Of a stretch of 64,000 nucleotides of DNA, positions 42,320 to 51,799 are shown one piece after another. Origin of the DNA: Pedobacter foliorum (GTDB lineage: Bacteria > Bacteroidota > Bacteroidia > Sphingobacteriales > Sphingobacteriaceae); NCBI RefSeq assembly GCF_013266735.1, contig NZ_JABSNU010000002.1, positions 1-64,000 on the forward strand, written 5' to 3'. A model generated the notes under the pieces. That model was not told the origin of the DNA and searched no databases. It saw nothing but the letters and a program-made list of their open reading frames with translations. Position 1 is the first letter of the stretch. Every line of letters begins with the position of its first letter. The position numbers were made by a program, and so were the translations under genes.

Positions 42320-42859
42320 ATGAGAAAAACAATAGCAATTGATATGGATGGTGTACTCGCAGATATTGAGAACCATTTCATAAACTGGTATGAAAGAGAC
42401 TACGGTGTTAAGGTGAACCGTGAAGATATGTTAGGTGTACTTGAATCTGAAGGGTTTCCGGATAAGACTGCGGTTCAAAGATTTGTTTATACTCCCGGAT
42501 TTTTCAGAACAATACCTGTAATGCCAGGAGCAATAGAAGCAGTAAAAGAGTTAATGGAGACTTACGATGTTTATGTGGTATCGGCAGCAACAGAATTCCC
42601 TCAATGCTTATCTGAAAAACAAGAATGGTTAGCTGAGCATTTTCCATCTATTAGCTGGAGAAACATCGTTTTTTGTGGAGATAAAAGCATTATCAACACG
42701 GATTATATGATAGATGACCACTGTAAAAACCTTGATTTCTTTAAGGGTAAACCGATTATGTTTACTGCTGCACACAATGTTTACAAAACGCATCATGAAA
42801 GAGTAGATAACTGGAATGATGTAATGGCCTTCTTTGAGAAAGAGGAAGTTCCGGCATAA
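42320..42859 (+). CDS. 5'-nucleotidase, NT5C type (HAD superfamily)
   Basis: 179 aa from the ATG at 42320; an earlier in-frame ATG at 42254 lies within the operator and promoter and is rejected. HAD motif I is IAIDMDGVLAD (nucleophile and acid aspartates), motif II is VVSAATEF, and the C-terminal acidic motif is YMIDDHCKN. The NT5C group dephosphorylates (deoxy)nucleoside monophosphates, but the specificity here is unproven. The shared regulatory region with a DeoR-family gene supports a substrate linked to sugar or deoxyribose phosphates. Confidence 0.82.
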   Translation: MRKTIAIDMDGVLADIENHFINWYERDYGVKVNREDMLGVLESEGFPDKTAVQRFVYTPGFFRTIPVMPGAIEAVKELMETYDVYVVSAATEFPQCLSEKQEWLAEHFPSISWRNIVFCGDKSIINTDYMIDDHCKNLDFFKGKPIMFTAAHNVYKTHHERVDNWNDVMAFFEKEEVPA

Positions 42860-42877
42860 TAGCCTTTAGTTAATCTG

Positions 42878-42893
42878 TCGAAAACGTTTTCGA
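42878..42893. promoter_or_regulatory. LacI-type operator upstream of uxuA
   Basis: Perfect palindrome TCGAAAACGTTTTCGA with the central CG typical of LacI/GalR-family sites. Its core GAAAACGTTTTC is identical to that upstream of the LacI-family gene at 48672. Confidence 0.7.
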
Positions 42894-43004
42894 TAATAAA
42901 TGCTGATTAACATGCATTTAATGTTCTAAACAAGATTTATATTTAGTTTTTATACCCTTTATTACTGCATTAGTAAATAGCGGTATAAAGAAACTAAATA
43001 TAAT

Positions 43005-44198
43005 ATGAGCCAAGGCAGTAAAATACACAGAATGATTCAAACCATGCGTTGGTTTGGGCCCAAAGATCCGGTAAGCTTATCAGACATCAGACAAGCTGGT
43101 TGCACCGGAGTTGTTAGTGCACTTCATCATATTCCAAATGGAGAAATCTGGACTGTTGAGGAAATCTTAAAACATAAAAATATAATTGAACAAGCTGGTC
43201 TTGAGTGGGATGTGGTAGAAAGTGTACCCGTTCACGAAGCTATAAAAACTCAGGATAAAGGCTTTGAAAATTATATATCCAATTATAAAACTTCTTTAAA
43301 GAATCTGGCTTCTTGCGGTATATCAGTTGTTACCTACAATTTTATGCCGGTACTGGATTGGACAAGAACGAACCTTGCTTTTGAACTTGAAAATGGAGCT
43401 AAAGCTTTAAAGTTCGAGAAAGCAGCGCTTGTTGCATTTGATGTATATATGCTCAATAGGCCAAAAGCGGCTGATGACTATACCTATCAGGAACTTGAAA
43501 ATGGTAGGTTGCGTTTTGAACAGATGTCTGAAGAGGAGCGTTTAGTACTGCAAAGAAACATTATTGCCGGCCTGCCGGGAAGCGAAGAGAGTTTTACGTT
43601 AAACCAGTTTCAGGAAGCTTTAGATAAGTATAAAGGGATTGATGAAGAACGGCTTTCGCAAAATCTTATTCATTTCCTTTCAGAAATTGTTCCGGTTGCC
43701 GATGCAGTAGGAATAAAACTTGCCATTCATCCTGATGACCCACCTTATCCTATTTTCGGTTTGCCAAGGGTGGTTAGCACAGCACCACAGGTTCAAAAAC
43801 TGTTCTCTGCGGTTCCATCATTGAATAATGGACTTTGTTTCTGTACAGGTTCGTTTGGTGTGAGAGAGGATAATTGCCTGCCCGAAATGGTTGATGCATT
43901 CGGCGAAAGGATTCATTTTATTCATTTGAGGAGTACAAAAAGGAATGAAGTGGGAGATTTTTATGAGGACAATCATTTAGAAGGGGATGTAGATATGTAT
44001 CGTGTTGTAAAGCAAATTCTGTTGGTACAACAAAGAAGACAGTTGAGTATTCCAATGCGACCAGATCATGGTCACCAGATGCTTGATGACTTAAAGAAAA
44101 AAACTAATCCCGGTTATTCTGCTATAGGCAGGTTAAAAGGCCTCGCTGAATTAAGAGGATTAGAATTCGCAATAATAAACCAGTTATCAGATAAATAA
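43005..44198 (+). CDS. uxuA: Mannonate dehydratase
   Basis: 397 aa, the usual length. Dehydrates D-mannonate to 2-keto-3-deoxy-D-gluconate in hexuronate breakdown; cytoplasmic and metal-dependent. Family landmarks: [22 protein letters not shown] at the N-terminus, [43 protein letters not shown] with metal-binding His/Asp, [11 protein letters not shown], and IHLRSTKR. One base separates it from uxaC, so they form an operon, with a LacI-type operator about 110 bases upstream. Confidence 0.96.
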   Translation: MSQGSKIHRMIQTMRWFGPKDPVSLSDIRQAGCTGVVSALHHIPNGEIWTVEEILKHKNIIEQAGLEWDVVESVPVHEAIKTQDKGFENYISNYKTSLKNLASCGISVVTYNFMPVLDWTRTNLAFELENGAKALKFEKAALVAFDVYMLNRPKAADDYTYQELENGRLRFEQMSEEERLVLQRNIIAGLPGSEESFTLNQFQEALDKYKGIDEERLSQNLIHFLSEIVPVADAVGIKLAIHPDDPPYPIFGLPRVVSTAPQVQKLFSAVPSLNNGLCFCTGSFGVREDNCLPEMVDAFGERIHFIHLRSTKRNEVGDFYEDNHLEGDVDMYRVVKQILLVQQRRQLSIPMRPDHGHQMLDDLKKKTNPGYSAIGRLKGLAELRGLEFAIINQLSDK

Positions 44199-44199
44199 T

Positions 44200-45609
44200 A
44201 TGAAAGAAGGAGCAGTAATACCTGAAGATTTTTTGCTGCAAGGCAAAAAAGCGGAAGTACTTTTTAATGAATATGCAAAGCACCTTCCTATAATTGATTA
44301 TCATAATCATTTGCCTCCACAGGAAATAGCGGAGAACAAAAAGTTTGCTAATCTAACTGAAATCTGGCTTAAAGGAGATCATTATAAATGGAGAGGCATG
44401 CGTGCATTGGGGGTTAGTGAAGAGCTGATTACCGGCAAGGCTCCAGATCAGGATAAGTTTATGGCCTGGGCCAGGGTAGCACCTTCAACAGTAAGAAATC
44501 CATTGTTCCATTGGACTCATATGGAACTTCAAAATCCTTTTGGCATAAACTCTTTTTTAAATGCTGATTCCGGTAGAAGAATTTATGAGCAATGTAATGC
44601 ATTACTTACTAAAGATGAGTTTTCTACCCAAGGCTTACTGAATCATTTTAAAGTAGAAATGGTAGGTACCACAGATGATCCTTGCGATGATCTTAAATAT
44701 CATAAACAACTTAGTGAAAGTGATTTTTCAGTAAAAGTAAAGCCTTCATTTAGGCCGGATAAAGCTTTGCTGATTGATAAAACAGTTCAGTTTAAAGATT
44801 ATATAAAGCAACTTTCTGCAGTTTCAGGAATTGTAATAACTGATATAAATGAGTTGCTTGCTGCTTTAAAACAGCGTGTTGATTATTTTGCTCAGCATAA
44901 TTGCAGTGTTTCTGATCATGGATTAGCTACATTGCCTGCAACTTATAGCTTAACTGACACAGAGAAAAGGGAATTTGTTAGTTTTTTAAAAACTGATGAT
45001 GCTGTGTTTTCTAATCCTGATGCTTTTGCAGGTTATGTTTTAACAGAATTGAGCAAACTATATCACGAAAGAGATTGGGTACAACAATTTCACCTGGGGG
45101 CAATTAGAAATAATAACCTGGGCATGTTTAATAAAATAGGCGCAGATACAGGGTACGACTCTATTGGCGACTTTAAACACGCTGAAAGACTATCAGGGTT
45201 TTTAGGGAATCTGAGCATTACAGATCAGCTTACTAAAACCATTATCTATAATCTTAATCCTGCAGATAATGAAGTTTTTGCTGCCATGACCGGTAATTTT
45301 GCCGATGGAAGAATGAAAGGTAAGATGCAGTTTGGCTCCGGTTGGTGGTTCTTAGATCAGAAAGATGGTATGGAGAAGCAATTGAACGCATTATCTAATA
45401 TGGGGATGGTAAGTAATTTTGTAGGTATGCTTACAGATTCGCGTAGTTTCCTATCTTATTCGCGTCACGAGTATTTCAGAAGGATATTGTGTAATCTTTT
45501 CGGAGCAGAAATGGAGAATGGAATATTGCCGAATGACGAGAAGTGGATTGGGCAAATCATTAGTGATATCTGTTATTACAATGCTAAAGAATATTTTAAA
45601 TTAGGTTAG
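44200..45609 (+). CDS. uxaC: Glucuronate isomerase
   Basis: 469 aa. Interconverts D-glucuronate and D-fructuronate (and galacturonate and tagaturonate), the first step of the isomerase route. Amidohydrolase-like TIM barrel: IIDYHNHLPPQEIAENK near the N-terminus with the metal-site His-x-His, TTDDPCDDL, QFHLGAIRNNN, and DSRSFLSYSRHEYFRR near the C-terminus. Directly follows uxuA. No fructuronate reductase (uxuB) lies next to them. Confidence 0.96.
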   Translation: MKEGAVIPEDFLLQGKKAEVLFNEYAKHLPIIDYHNHLPPQEIAENKKFANLTEIWLKGDHYKWRGMRALGVSEELITGKAPDQDKFMAWARVAPSTVRNPLFHWTHMELQNPFGINSFLNADSGRRIYEQCNALLTKDEFSTQGLLNHFKVEMVGTTDDPCDDLKYHKQLSESDFSVKVKPSFRPDKALLIDKTVQFKDYIKQLSAVSGIVITDINELLAALKQRVDYFAQHNCSVSDHGLATLPATYSLTDTEKREFVSFLKTDDAVFSNPDAFAGYVLTELSKLYHERDWVQQFHLGAIRNNNLGMFNKIGADTGYDSIGDFKHAERLSGFLGNLSITDQLTKTIIYNLNPADNEVFAAMTGNFADGRMKGKMQFGSGWWFLDQKDGMEKQLNALSNMGMVSNFVGMLTDSRSFLSYSRHEYFRRILCNLFGAEMENGILPNDEKWIGQIISDICYYNAKEYFKLG

Positions 45610-45628
45610 GGGTTAATCCCTAACCTAA
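45601..45628. terminator. Bidirectional terminator overlapping two stop codons
   Basis: TTAGGTTAGGG (45601-45611), six-base loop, CCCTAACCTAA (45618-45628). The stem contains the stop codons of both uxaC (45607-45609) and the convergent lutC (45620-45622). An A run follows on the plus strand, which supplies the T run only in part. Confidence 0.7.
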
Positions 45629-46204
45629 TAAAAATACGGTCATACTTTTAGGCCCGTGAGCTCCAAGTACTAAAGATTGTTCAATATCTGCAGTTTTGGA
45701 TGGGCCTGCAATAAAAGATCCAAATCCATATTCAGCATCACCTATTTTGCTATAAGCATCGTGCATAGTAGCAACGATGTCTGCCTTATTTACTACAACA
45801 GCTAGCTGCTGACAAATAAAAGGCACAGCTCTTTGGTGCATCAAGTCTTCAGTAATCCACAATGCTGCATTTTCTGCAACACCAAAATGAGCTTTAATTA
45901 CTGCCAAATCAACATCTTCATAACTATGAGGATCTTTGTTCTCCCATCCGGATTCTGTTACTGAGGCAAGTTCAGGTAGGGTAGAAATTAGTCTCTTTTT
46001 AGCTTTAAATTCCTGTTGAATATATTGTGCGATCTCTTCAAAATTGCTAACCTCAACTACAGCTCCACCTATGGTTGTCAGCACAGTTTTAAACTGCGTT
46101 AGGCTGTCCATTCCGCCAGGTACAGTACTTAAGTCTGCCGGTAGTGGACGTGGGCCTGGTTGATTTGTTTTTACTTTAGCCAGTATTTCTTCTCTGCTAG
46201 TCAT
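45620..46204 (-). CDS. lutC: LUD-domain protein LutC (lactate utilisation)
   Basis: 194 aa from the ATG at 46204 (MTSREEILAKV), overlapping the lutB end by eight bases; an ATG at 46234 lies further inside lutB and is less likely. LUD domain: WITEDLMHQRAVPFICQQLAVVV, then GFGSFIAGPSKTADIEQSLVLGAHGPKSMTV with the family-typical Gly-Pro-Ser-Lys-Thr-Ala-Asp-Ile-Glu. Third subunit of the iron-sulfur L-lactate oxidation complex. Confidence 0.9.
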   Translation of the reverse strand: MTSREEILAKVKTNQPGPRPLPADLSTVPGGMDSLTQFKTVLTTIGGAVVEVSNFEEIAQYIQQEFKAKKRLISTLPELASVTESGWENKDPHSYEDVDLAVIKAHFGVAENAALWITEDLMHQRAVPFICQQLAVVVNKADIVATMHDAYSKIGDAEYGFGSFIAGPSKTADIEQSLVLGAHGPKSMTVFLLG

Positions 46205-47576
46205 TTTTATTGTTTTGTTTATACCATTCTCCAAATGATTGCTTTGGTGGTTCAGGCATTTCTCTGTGTTTATACCAAAGATTTAATTTGTTGTTTACCG
46301 TGAAAGGTGCATGTTTTAGCACGAAGCGGCCTGCTTTTCCGGCAAACTTGTATATAGTCGGATTTGATAAGGTAAAATCCATCGCCTTCATGGCTATTGC
46401 CTTTTTCGGGTCAGCATATCCCTCTTTTACAATGACCTGGCGCCATTTATAAAGCTGCTCATGAATGTTTATTTTTACCGGACATACATTGCTGCACGAC
46501 CCGCAAAGGGTAGAGGCAAATGGAAGATCGGCGTAATTCTTCATGTCGAGGTTTGGAGCCAATATAGAGCCTATAGGGCCTGCAATTGCAGTATGGTAAC
46601 TGTGGCCACCGCTTCTGCGATAAACCGGACAAGTGTTCATACAAGCTGCACAACGGATACATTTAAGGGAGTTGCGGAAATCCTCTCTTCCAAGTTGCGT
46701 AGTTCTTCCATTATCCACCAAAACGATATGCATGGTTTGTCCGGGTCTTGGTTTCTTGAAATGACTTGAATAGGTAGTGATAGGTTGTCCGGTTGCACTT
46801 CTGGTAAGTATTCTTAAAAATACAGAAAGGTGTTTACGTAGAGGTAGTAACTTCTCGATTCCCATACAGGCGATGTGTACATCGGCAAGATGCGCACCCA
46901 TATCTGCATTACCTTCGTTTGTACATACTACAAATTCACCGGTTTCTGCTACTGCAAAATTTACTCCTGTAATCGCGGCTTTTCTGGTAATGAACTTTTC
47001 GCGTAAGTGGTCTCTGGCTGCTGCTGTTAGATATACAGGATCTGACGCCCCCTCAAGAGTGCCAAGATGCTTGTGAAACAATTCGCCAATTTCTTCTTTC
47101 TTTTTATGGATACAAGGAAGTACGATATGGCTAGGTGGTTCTTCGGCTAACTGCACAATGCGCTCGCCTAAGTCAGTATCTATAACTTCAATATCGTTTT
47201 TATGGAGGTAATCATTTAAATGGCATTCCTCAGTAAGCATTGATTTGCTTTTAACGATGCGGTTTACACCGTTTTCCTTTAAAATGGAATGCACTATTTT
47301 ATTGTGTTCTTCGCCATTTGCAGCCCAATGAACTTTTATGCCGTTCTTTTCTGCATTGGCTTCAAATTGCAACAGGTATTCGTGCATGTTTGATAGCACA
47401 TTGTCTTTTATTTGTGATGCGGTTTCGCGCAAGGTTTCCCATTCAGGTAAACTGTGCGCAGCCTTATCCCGCTTGGCCCTCACAAACCAAAGCGTTTCAT
47501 CATGCCAGTCTACACGCGCTTCATCTTTATTGAAGATGTCGGATAATTGAGCGTGATCTTTTGCTCCTGTACTCAT
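46197..47576 (-). CDS. lutB: Iron-sulfur protein LutB (lactate utilisation)
   Basis: 459 aa. N-terminal LUD-type domain (about 60-290: IVKSKSMLTEECHLNDYL, VNFAVAETGEFVVCTNEGNADM) followed by a ferredoxin domain with two cluster motifs, CIRCAACMNTCPVYR (about 305-320) and CGSCSNVCPVK (about 360). Passes electrons from L-lactate oxidation to pyruvate with LutA and LutC. Lies 22 bases after lutA on the minus strand. Confidence 0.93.
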   Translation of the reverse strand: MSTGAKDHAQLSDIFNKDEARVDWHDETLWFVRAKRDKAAHSLPEWETLRETASQIKDNVLSNMHEYLLQFEANAEKNGIKVHWAANGEEHNKIVHSILKENGVNRIVKSKSMLTEECHLNDYLHKNDIEVIDTDLGERIVQLAEEPPSHIVLPCIHKKKEEIGELFHKHLGTLEGASDPVYLTAAARDHLREKFITRKAAITGVNFAVAETGEFVVCTNEGNADMGAHLADVHIACMGIEKLLPLRKHLSVFLRILTRSATGQPITTYSSHFKKPRPGQTMHIVLVDNGRTTQLGREDFRNSLKCIRCAACMNTCPVYRRSGGHSYHTAIAGPIGSILAPNLDMKNYADLPFASTLCGSCSNVCPVKINIHEQLYKWRQVIVKEGYADPKKAIAMKAMDFTLSNPTIYKFAGKAGRFVLKHAPFTVNNKLNLWYKHREMPEPPKQSFGEWYKQNNKND

Positions 47577-47598
47577 TTTATTACTGTTGGTTGTGGGT

Positions 47599-48339
47599 TT
47601 AAAATTCCTGTGCGTTTAATATCTCTGCAATATGTATCACTTTAACATTGCTGTTTTGTCTGCGTAAAATACCTTCCATATGCATCAGGCAAGACATGTC
47701 TGCTGCGGTAATGTACTCCGCGCCACCATTAAGGTGATCTGCAACTCTGTCTTTACCCATTTTTACAGAAACAGCTTCTTCAGCAACACAAAAAGTACCA
47801 CCAAAACCACAGCACTCATCAGGACGTTTCAGGTCAATTAGTTCTAAACCTTGGACCATATTTAGCAAATGTAAAGGTTTAGAGAAAGGAGCCTCAACAA
47901 GTTCTGTCATTTGAGCCAGCATCAATCCACGCTGTCCGTGGCAACTTTGGTGTACGCCAACTTTATGTGGGAAGCTTGCAGTTAATTTCTCAACTTTAAG
48001 AACATCTGTAAGAAACTCAGTTAGTTCATAGATTTTTTTTCTGATCCCAAGGGCTTTGTCTTCGGCCTTTTCAGCATGAAGGTGATCCTTAATGTGAAGT
48101 ACGCAGCTCCCGGAAGGGGATACCACATAATCAAACTCTGAAAAGTTTTCTATAAACAGATCGTTGCATCCTTGCGTAAGGTGTTCAAAACCGGAATTGG
48201 CCATTGGCTGACCGCAACAGGTTTGTTTAGTGGGATAAACCACATCAACGCCTAGTTTTTTCAGTAAAGTTAAGGTTGCAATTGCGGCATTTGGGTAGAA
48301 CTGGTCGATGTAACAGGGGATAAAAAGTCCAACAGTCAT
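47599..48339 (-). CDS. lutA: Cysteine-rich protein LutA (lactate utilisation)
   Basis: 246 aa with two CCG-type cysteine-rich domains, as in glycolate oxidase and heterodisulfide reductase subunits: CYIDQFYPNAA with TCCGQPMANSG, and HQSCHGQRGL with DECCGFGGTF. First gene of lutA-B-C. A TATATTTG box on the minus strand at 48385-48392 is a possible -7 element; I do not find a matching -33. Confidence 0.93.
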   Translation of the reverse strand: MTVGLFIPCYIDQFYPNAAIATLTLLKKLGVDVVYPTKQTCCGQPMANSGFEHLTQGCNDLFIENFSEFDYVVSPSGSCVLHIKDHLHAEKAEDKALGIRKKIYELTEFLTDVLKVEKLTASFPHKVGVHQSCHGQRGLMLAQMTELVEAPFSKPLHLLNMVQGLELIDLKRPDECCGFGGTFCVAEEAVSVKMGKDRVADHLNGGAEYITAADMSCLMHMEGILRRQNSNVKVIHIAEILNAQEF

Positions 48340-48587
48340 GGTTAAAAGTATCTGGTCTTACTTGGTTTAGGTTGTGTGTTTAAGCAAATATAATTATGCT
48401 ATGCGGTAAATATAAGGTTATTAAGAATATTATGCAGAATAGTTTGTTATTTAGAAAGGAAACGATTTCATATAATGATATTCAGATTAAGTTATTTAAA
48501 TCAGAAAAACTTAATCTAAAGAATTTAACTAGGATTACTAGAGCTAATTATACATTATAAATACTGATAAATTCATTTGTTGGTATT

Positions 48588-48605
48588 TATGAAAACGTTT
48601 TCATA
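48588..48605. promoter_or_regulatory. LacI-type operator upstream of the LacI-GH88-kdu operon
   Basis: Perfect 18-bp palindrome TATGAAAACGTTTTCATA, about 67 bases before the regulator gene, suggesting autoregulation. A weaker relative, GGAAACGATTTC (48458-48469, 10 of 12 core matches), lies nearer lutA. The rest of this 332-bp intergenic stretch holds no gene that I can see. Confidence 0.72.
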
Positions 48606-48671
48606 TTATTGTATTATTGGTTAGCTTGGAAATTATATAAGCTTAAGCCGGTAACCCTATATCATATTTAA

Positions 48672-49706
48672 ATGGCCAATCCAAAAAAGGCACAACAAAA
48701 TACAATCCTGGATATCGCAGAAGCTTTAAAGCTTTCACCTGCAACAATTTCCCGTGCGCTTAGTGGCCATCCTTATGTAAAGGAGAAAACAAAAAATGAT
48801 GTGCTAAAAATGGCTGCACAACTGGGGTATAGACGTAACAATATGGCTTCGGGACTTAGAAGCAATAAAACCCATACCATCGGACTTATTGTGCCAAGGA
48901 TTTCTATGTTTTTTCATGCCGAGGTAATTACTACCATTCAGAATGGTTTGCATAAGTACGGCTATAACCTGATCATATGCCAGTCTAACGATTCATTAGA
49001 TATGGAGAAAGAGCTTGCTGAGATACTTTTTTCTTCCAGAGTTGATGCTTTAATTGCGGCCTGTACATTGCACACTGTAGATTTTAGTCATTTCGATAAG
49101 CTTTTACTAAACGGTACGCCCGTAGTTTTTTACGACCGTGTACCTCTAAATGAGCAACATGCGGCAATAATAAAAGGCGATGATTTTAGGGGAGGTTATA
49201 TTGCAACCACTCATCTTATTGAAACAGGCTGCAAAAGGATTGCACATATCTCTGGTCCTTTAACCTCAAATTTATACCAGGATCGTTCCTCTGGGTTTCA
49301 GCAGGCTATGGAACAGCACAAACTTCCTGTAAATAAAATCTGGGTGTTTCATCAGGAATTAACACATACCAATGCGAGAGAAGCCATGCGGAAAATGTTT
49401 GAAGGAGAGGTAACTCCTGACGGCGTGTTTACAGATAATGATACCAGTGCTATAGCTGCACTTGAATTTGCAAGAGAAAAAGGAATCAACGTTCCTGGCG
49501 ACTTAAAAATTATTGGCTACTCGAATGATCCGCGAACTTCAATAATTACGCCTTCAATAACTACGATAGAACAATTTCCAGATGAAGTGGGTAAAAAAAT
49601 AGTTGAAACGCTAATGGATTTGCTAAAGTCTGGCGGAAATAATGTTGATGAGAGAATTCAACCCATAATTATACCTGTGCAGTTAATTAGAAGAATGACA
49701 ACCTGA
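48672..49706 (+). CDS. LacI-family regulator of uronate genes
   Basis: 344 aa. N-terminal LacI helix-turn-helix (TILDIAEALKLSPATISRALSGHPYVKEKT) and hinge (LGYRRNNMASGLRSNKTHTIGLIVP), then a periplasmic-binding-protein-like effector domain (FYDRVPLNEQHAAIIKGDDFRGGY, RIAHISGP, PDGVFTDNDTSAIAALEFA, IIGYSNDPRTSIITPSITTI). The GH88 gene starts 23 bases downstream, so it is probably first in the GH88-kdu operon. Shared palindromes here and before uxuA suggest it controls both. The effector is likely a uronate or keto-deoxy intermediate (inference). Confidence 0.92.
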   Translation: MANPKKAQQNTILDIAEALKLSPATISRALSGHPYVKEKTKNDVLKMAAQLGYRRNNMASGLRSNKTHTIGLIVPRISMFFHAEVITTIQNGLHKYGYNLIICQSNDSLDMEKELAEILFSSRVDALIAACTLHTVDFSHFDKLLLNGTPVVFYDRVPLNEQHAAIIKGDDFRGGYIATTHLIETGCKRIAHISGPLTSNLYQDRSSGFQQAMEQHKLPVNKIWVFHQELTHTNAREAMRKMFEGEVTPDGVFTDNDTSAIAALEFAREKGINVPGDLKIIGYSNDPRTSIITPSITTIEQFPDEVGKKIVETLMDLLKSGGNNVDERIQPIIIPVQLIRRMTT

Positions 49707-49729
49707 AAACCGAATATAAAACCATATAG

Positions 49730-50923
49730 ATGATGAAAAAACTATTAATCGCAGTCTGTTTTTTACTGATAAATAATGGCATGCTAAGCGCTCAGAACAA
49801 GAGCGTAAAAATGAGTCAATTGATAGATGATCAGTTTAAATTTGCAGATCAGCAATACAAAGTTCTGGCAAAAAATGTTCCTGCTGATGTAATGCCCAAA
49901 ACCTATTATGAAAAAACAGGTAAAGTAGAAACTAGTGATACCAAATGGTGGTGTAGTGGTTTTTTTCCGGGCACACTGCTTTATATTTATGAATACACAA
50001 AAGATGCTGAGATCCTGAAGGAAGCTAAAGCTCGCCTTGCAATTCTAGAAAAGGAAAAGCATTACACAGGTAATCATGACCTTGGTTTTATGATGTACTG
50101 CAGCTTTGGTAATGCCTATCGCATCTTTAAAGATCCATCGTATAAAACAACAATAGATACTGCTGCAGAATCTTTGTCTACACGCTACCATCCAGAAGCG
50201 AAAGTAATCCAGTCCTGGAATTCAAGTAAAAAAATGGCAGGCCCGGTTATTATAGATAACATGATGAATCTGGAGCTACTAAGTTGGGTTAGCGATCATG
50301 GTGGTGACAAAAAATACAAGGAGATTGCGATTACTCATGCTAATTCAACCATCAAGAATCATTTCAGACCAGATTTCAGTTCATATCATGTTGTCGATTA
50401 TGATATGAAAACCGGTAAGGTATTGCAAAAAATAACAGCGCAAGGTGCTGCAGATTCATCAGCATGGAGCAGAGGACAGGCTTGGGGTTTGTATGGATAT
50501 ACCATGATGTATCGTTTTACTAAAGACAAGCAATACTTAAAACAGGCAAAAAGTATTGCTAAATTCATGTTAAATGATCCAAGTATGCCTGCCGATATGA
50601 TTCCTTACTGGGATTACGATGCGCCAGGAATACCTAATACCTACCGTGATGCTTCTGCTGGAGCTGTTATGGCTTCGGCATTATTAGAACTTGCTCAGTA
50701 TGCTGATAAAGCAGAACGCAAACAATATTTAAGTGCTGCAGAAACAGCATTGAAGACTTTGGCTTCTGATTCCTATCGTGCAAAACTAGGAGAGAATGGC
50801 GGGTTTTTGTTGAAACACAGTGTAGGTTCAATACCTCACAATTCGGAAATTGATGTTCCCTTAACTTATGCCGATTACTACTTTTTAGAAGCCTTACACC
50901 GTTATAAAAACTGGTATTTATAA
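49730..50923 (+). CDS. GH88 unsaturated glucuronyl hydrolase
   Basis: 397 aa with a signal peptide (cleavage near MLSAQN). Releases 4,5-unsaturated uronate from oligosaccharides left by polysaccharide lyases. (alpha/alpha)6 barrel with family landmarks KWWCSGFFPGTLLYIYE, HDLGFMMYCSFGNAY (D117), IIDNMMNLELL (D176, matching the catalytic Asp), WSRGQAWGLYGYTMMYR and YWDYDAP. The product rearranges to the substrate of KduI, encoded next. The source polysaccharide (glycosaminoglycan, pectin or other) cannot be told from this gene alone. Confidence 0.93.
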   Translation: MMKKLLIAVCFLLINNGMLSAQNKSVKMSQLIDDQFKFADQQYKVLAKNVPADVMPKTYYEKTGKVETSDTKWWCSGFFPGTLLYIYEYTKDAEILKEAKARLAILEKEKHYTGNHDLGFMMYCSFGNAYRIFKDPSYKTTIDTAAESLSTRYHPEAKVIQSWNSSKKMAGPVIIDNMMNLELLSWVSDHGGDKKYKEIAITHANSTIKNHFRPDFSSYHVVDYDMKTGKVLQKITAQGAADSSAWSRGQAWGLYGYTMMYRFTKDKQYLKQAKSIAKFMLNDPSMPADMIPYWDYDAPGIPNTYRDASAGAVMASALLELAQYADKAERKQYLSAAETALKTLASDSYRAKLGENGGFLLKHSVGSIPHNSEIDVPLTYADYYFLEALHRYKNWYL

Positions 50924-50951
50924 ACCGCATTTAAAAAAACAACAAGAAAAT

Positions 50952-51794
50952 ATGCAAACACATTTTGAAAGCCGCTACGCATTAAGTCCAACTGAAACTA
51001 AACAAATGGTTACAGCAGATTTGCGTAAAAATTTTCTAATCCCGGAAATATTCGAAGCCGATCATATTCATCTTACCTTATCTCATTACGATCGCTATAT
51101 AGCTGGAGGTGCAATGCCTGTAAATGAAACTATTGAACTTTCAAATCCTGATAGCTTAAAAGCAGCCTACTTTTTAGAAAGAAGAGAAATGGGCATTATC
51201 AACGTAGGTGGTAAAGGTACTATAGTTGCTGATGGAGTAAGTTATATTCTTGATTTTAAAGAAGCTCTTTATATCGGAAAGGGAACTAAAAACGTAACTT
51301 TTACTTCTGCGGATAAATTGAAGCCTGCAAAATTCTATATCAATTCGGCCCCTGCTCACCATAAATATCCTACCAAAAAGGTATCAAAAGCAGAAGCCGA
51401 AATTGTTGAATTAGGAAGCCCGGAAACAGCAAATCACCGTGTTATCAATAAACTGTTGGTGAATAGTGTTTTGCCTACTTGTCAACTGCAAATGGGAATG
51501 ACTGAGTTAAAGAGTGGAAGTGTTTGGAATACCATGCCTGCTCATACTCACGACCGACGTATGGAGGTTTACTTCTATTTTGAAGTTCCACAAGGTCAAA
51601 GTGTTTGCCATTTTATGGGTGAACCACATGAAACCAGACATATTTGGATGCAAAATGAGCAAGCGGTGATTTCACCTAACTGGTCTATACATTCAGGTGC
51701 TGGTACTAGTAACTATACTTTTATTTGGGGTATGGCTGGTGAGAATCTTGATTATGGCGATATGGATCATTGTGCTATTAATGAGCTTAAGTAA
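50952..51794 (+). CDS. kduI: 5-dehydro-4-deoxy-D-glucuronate isomerase
   Basis: 280 aa. Isomerises 5-keto-4-deoxyuronate to 2,5-diketo-3-deoxygluconate. Cupin fold with zinc ligands H198, H200, E205 (HTHDRRMEVYFYF) and H247 (SIHSGAG), offset by two from the E. coli residues. Family segments include EIFEADHIHLTLSHYDRYI and GGAMPVNETIEL. It is between GH88 and the DUF4861 gene, with gaps of 28 and 5 bases. Confidence 0.97.
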   Translation: MQTHFESRYALSPTETKQMVTADLRKNFLIPEIFEADHIHLTLSHYDRYIAGGAMPVNETIELSNPDSLKAAYFLERREMGIINVGGKGTIVADGVSYILDFKEALYIGKGTKNVTFTSADKLKPAKFYINSAPAHHKYPTKKVSKAEAEIVELGSPETANHRVINKLLVNSVLPTCQLQMGMTELKSGSVWNTMPAHTHDRRMEVYFYFEVPQGQSVCHFMGEPHETRHIWMQNEQAVISPNWSIHSGAGTSNYTFIWGMAGENLDYGDMDHCAINELK

Positions 51795-51799
51795 CAATT

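Noticed and set aside
46459..47550. Several short open frames opposite lutB
   Set aside because: They are antisense shadows of a well-conserved gene and have no signal, domain or start context.
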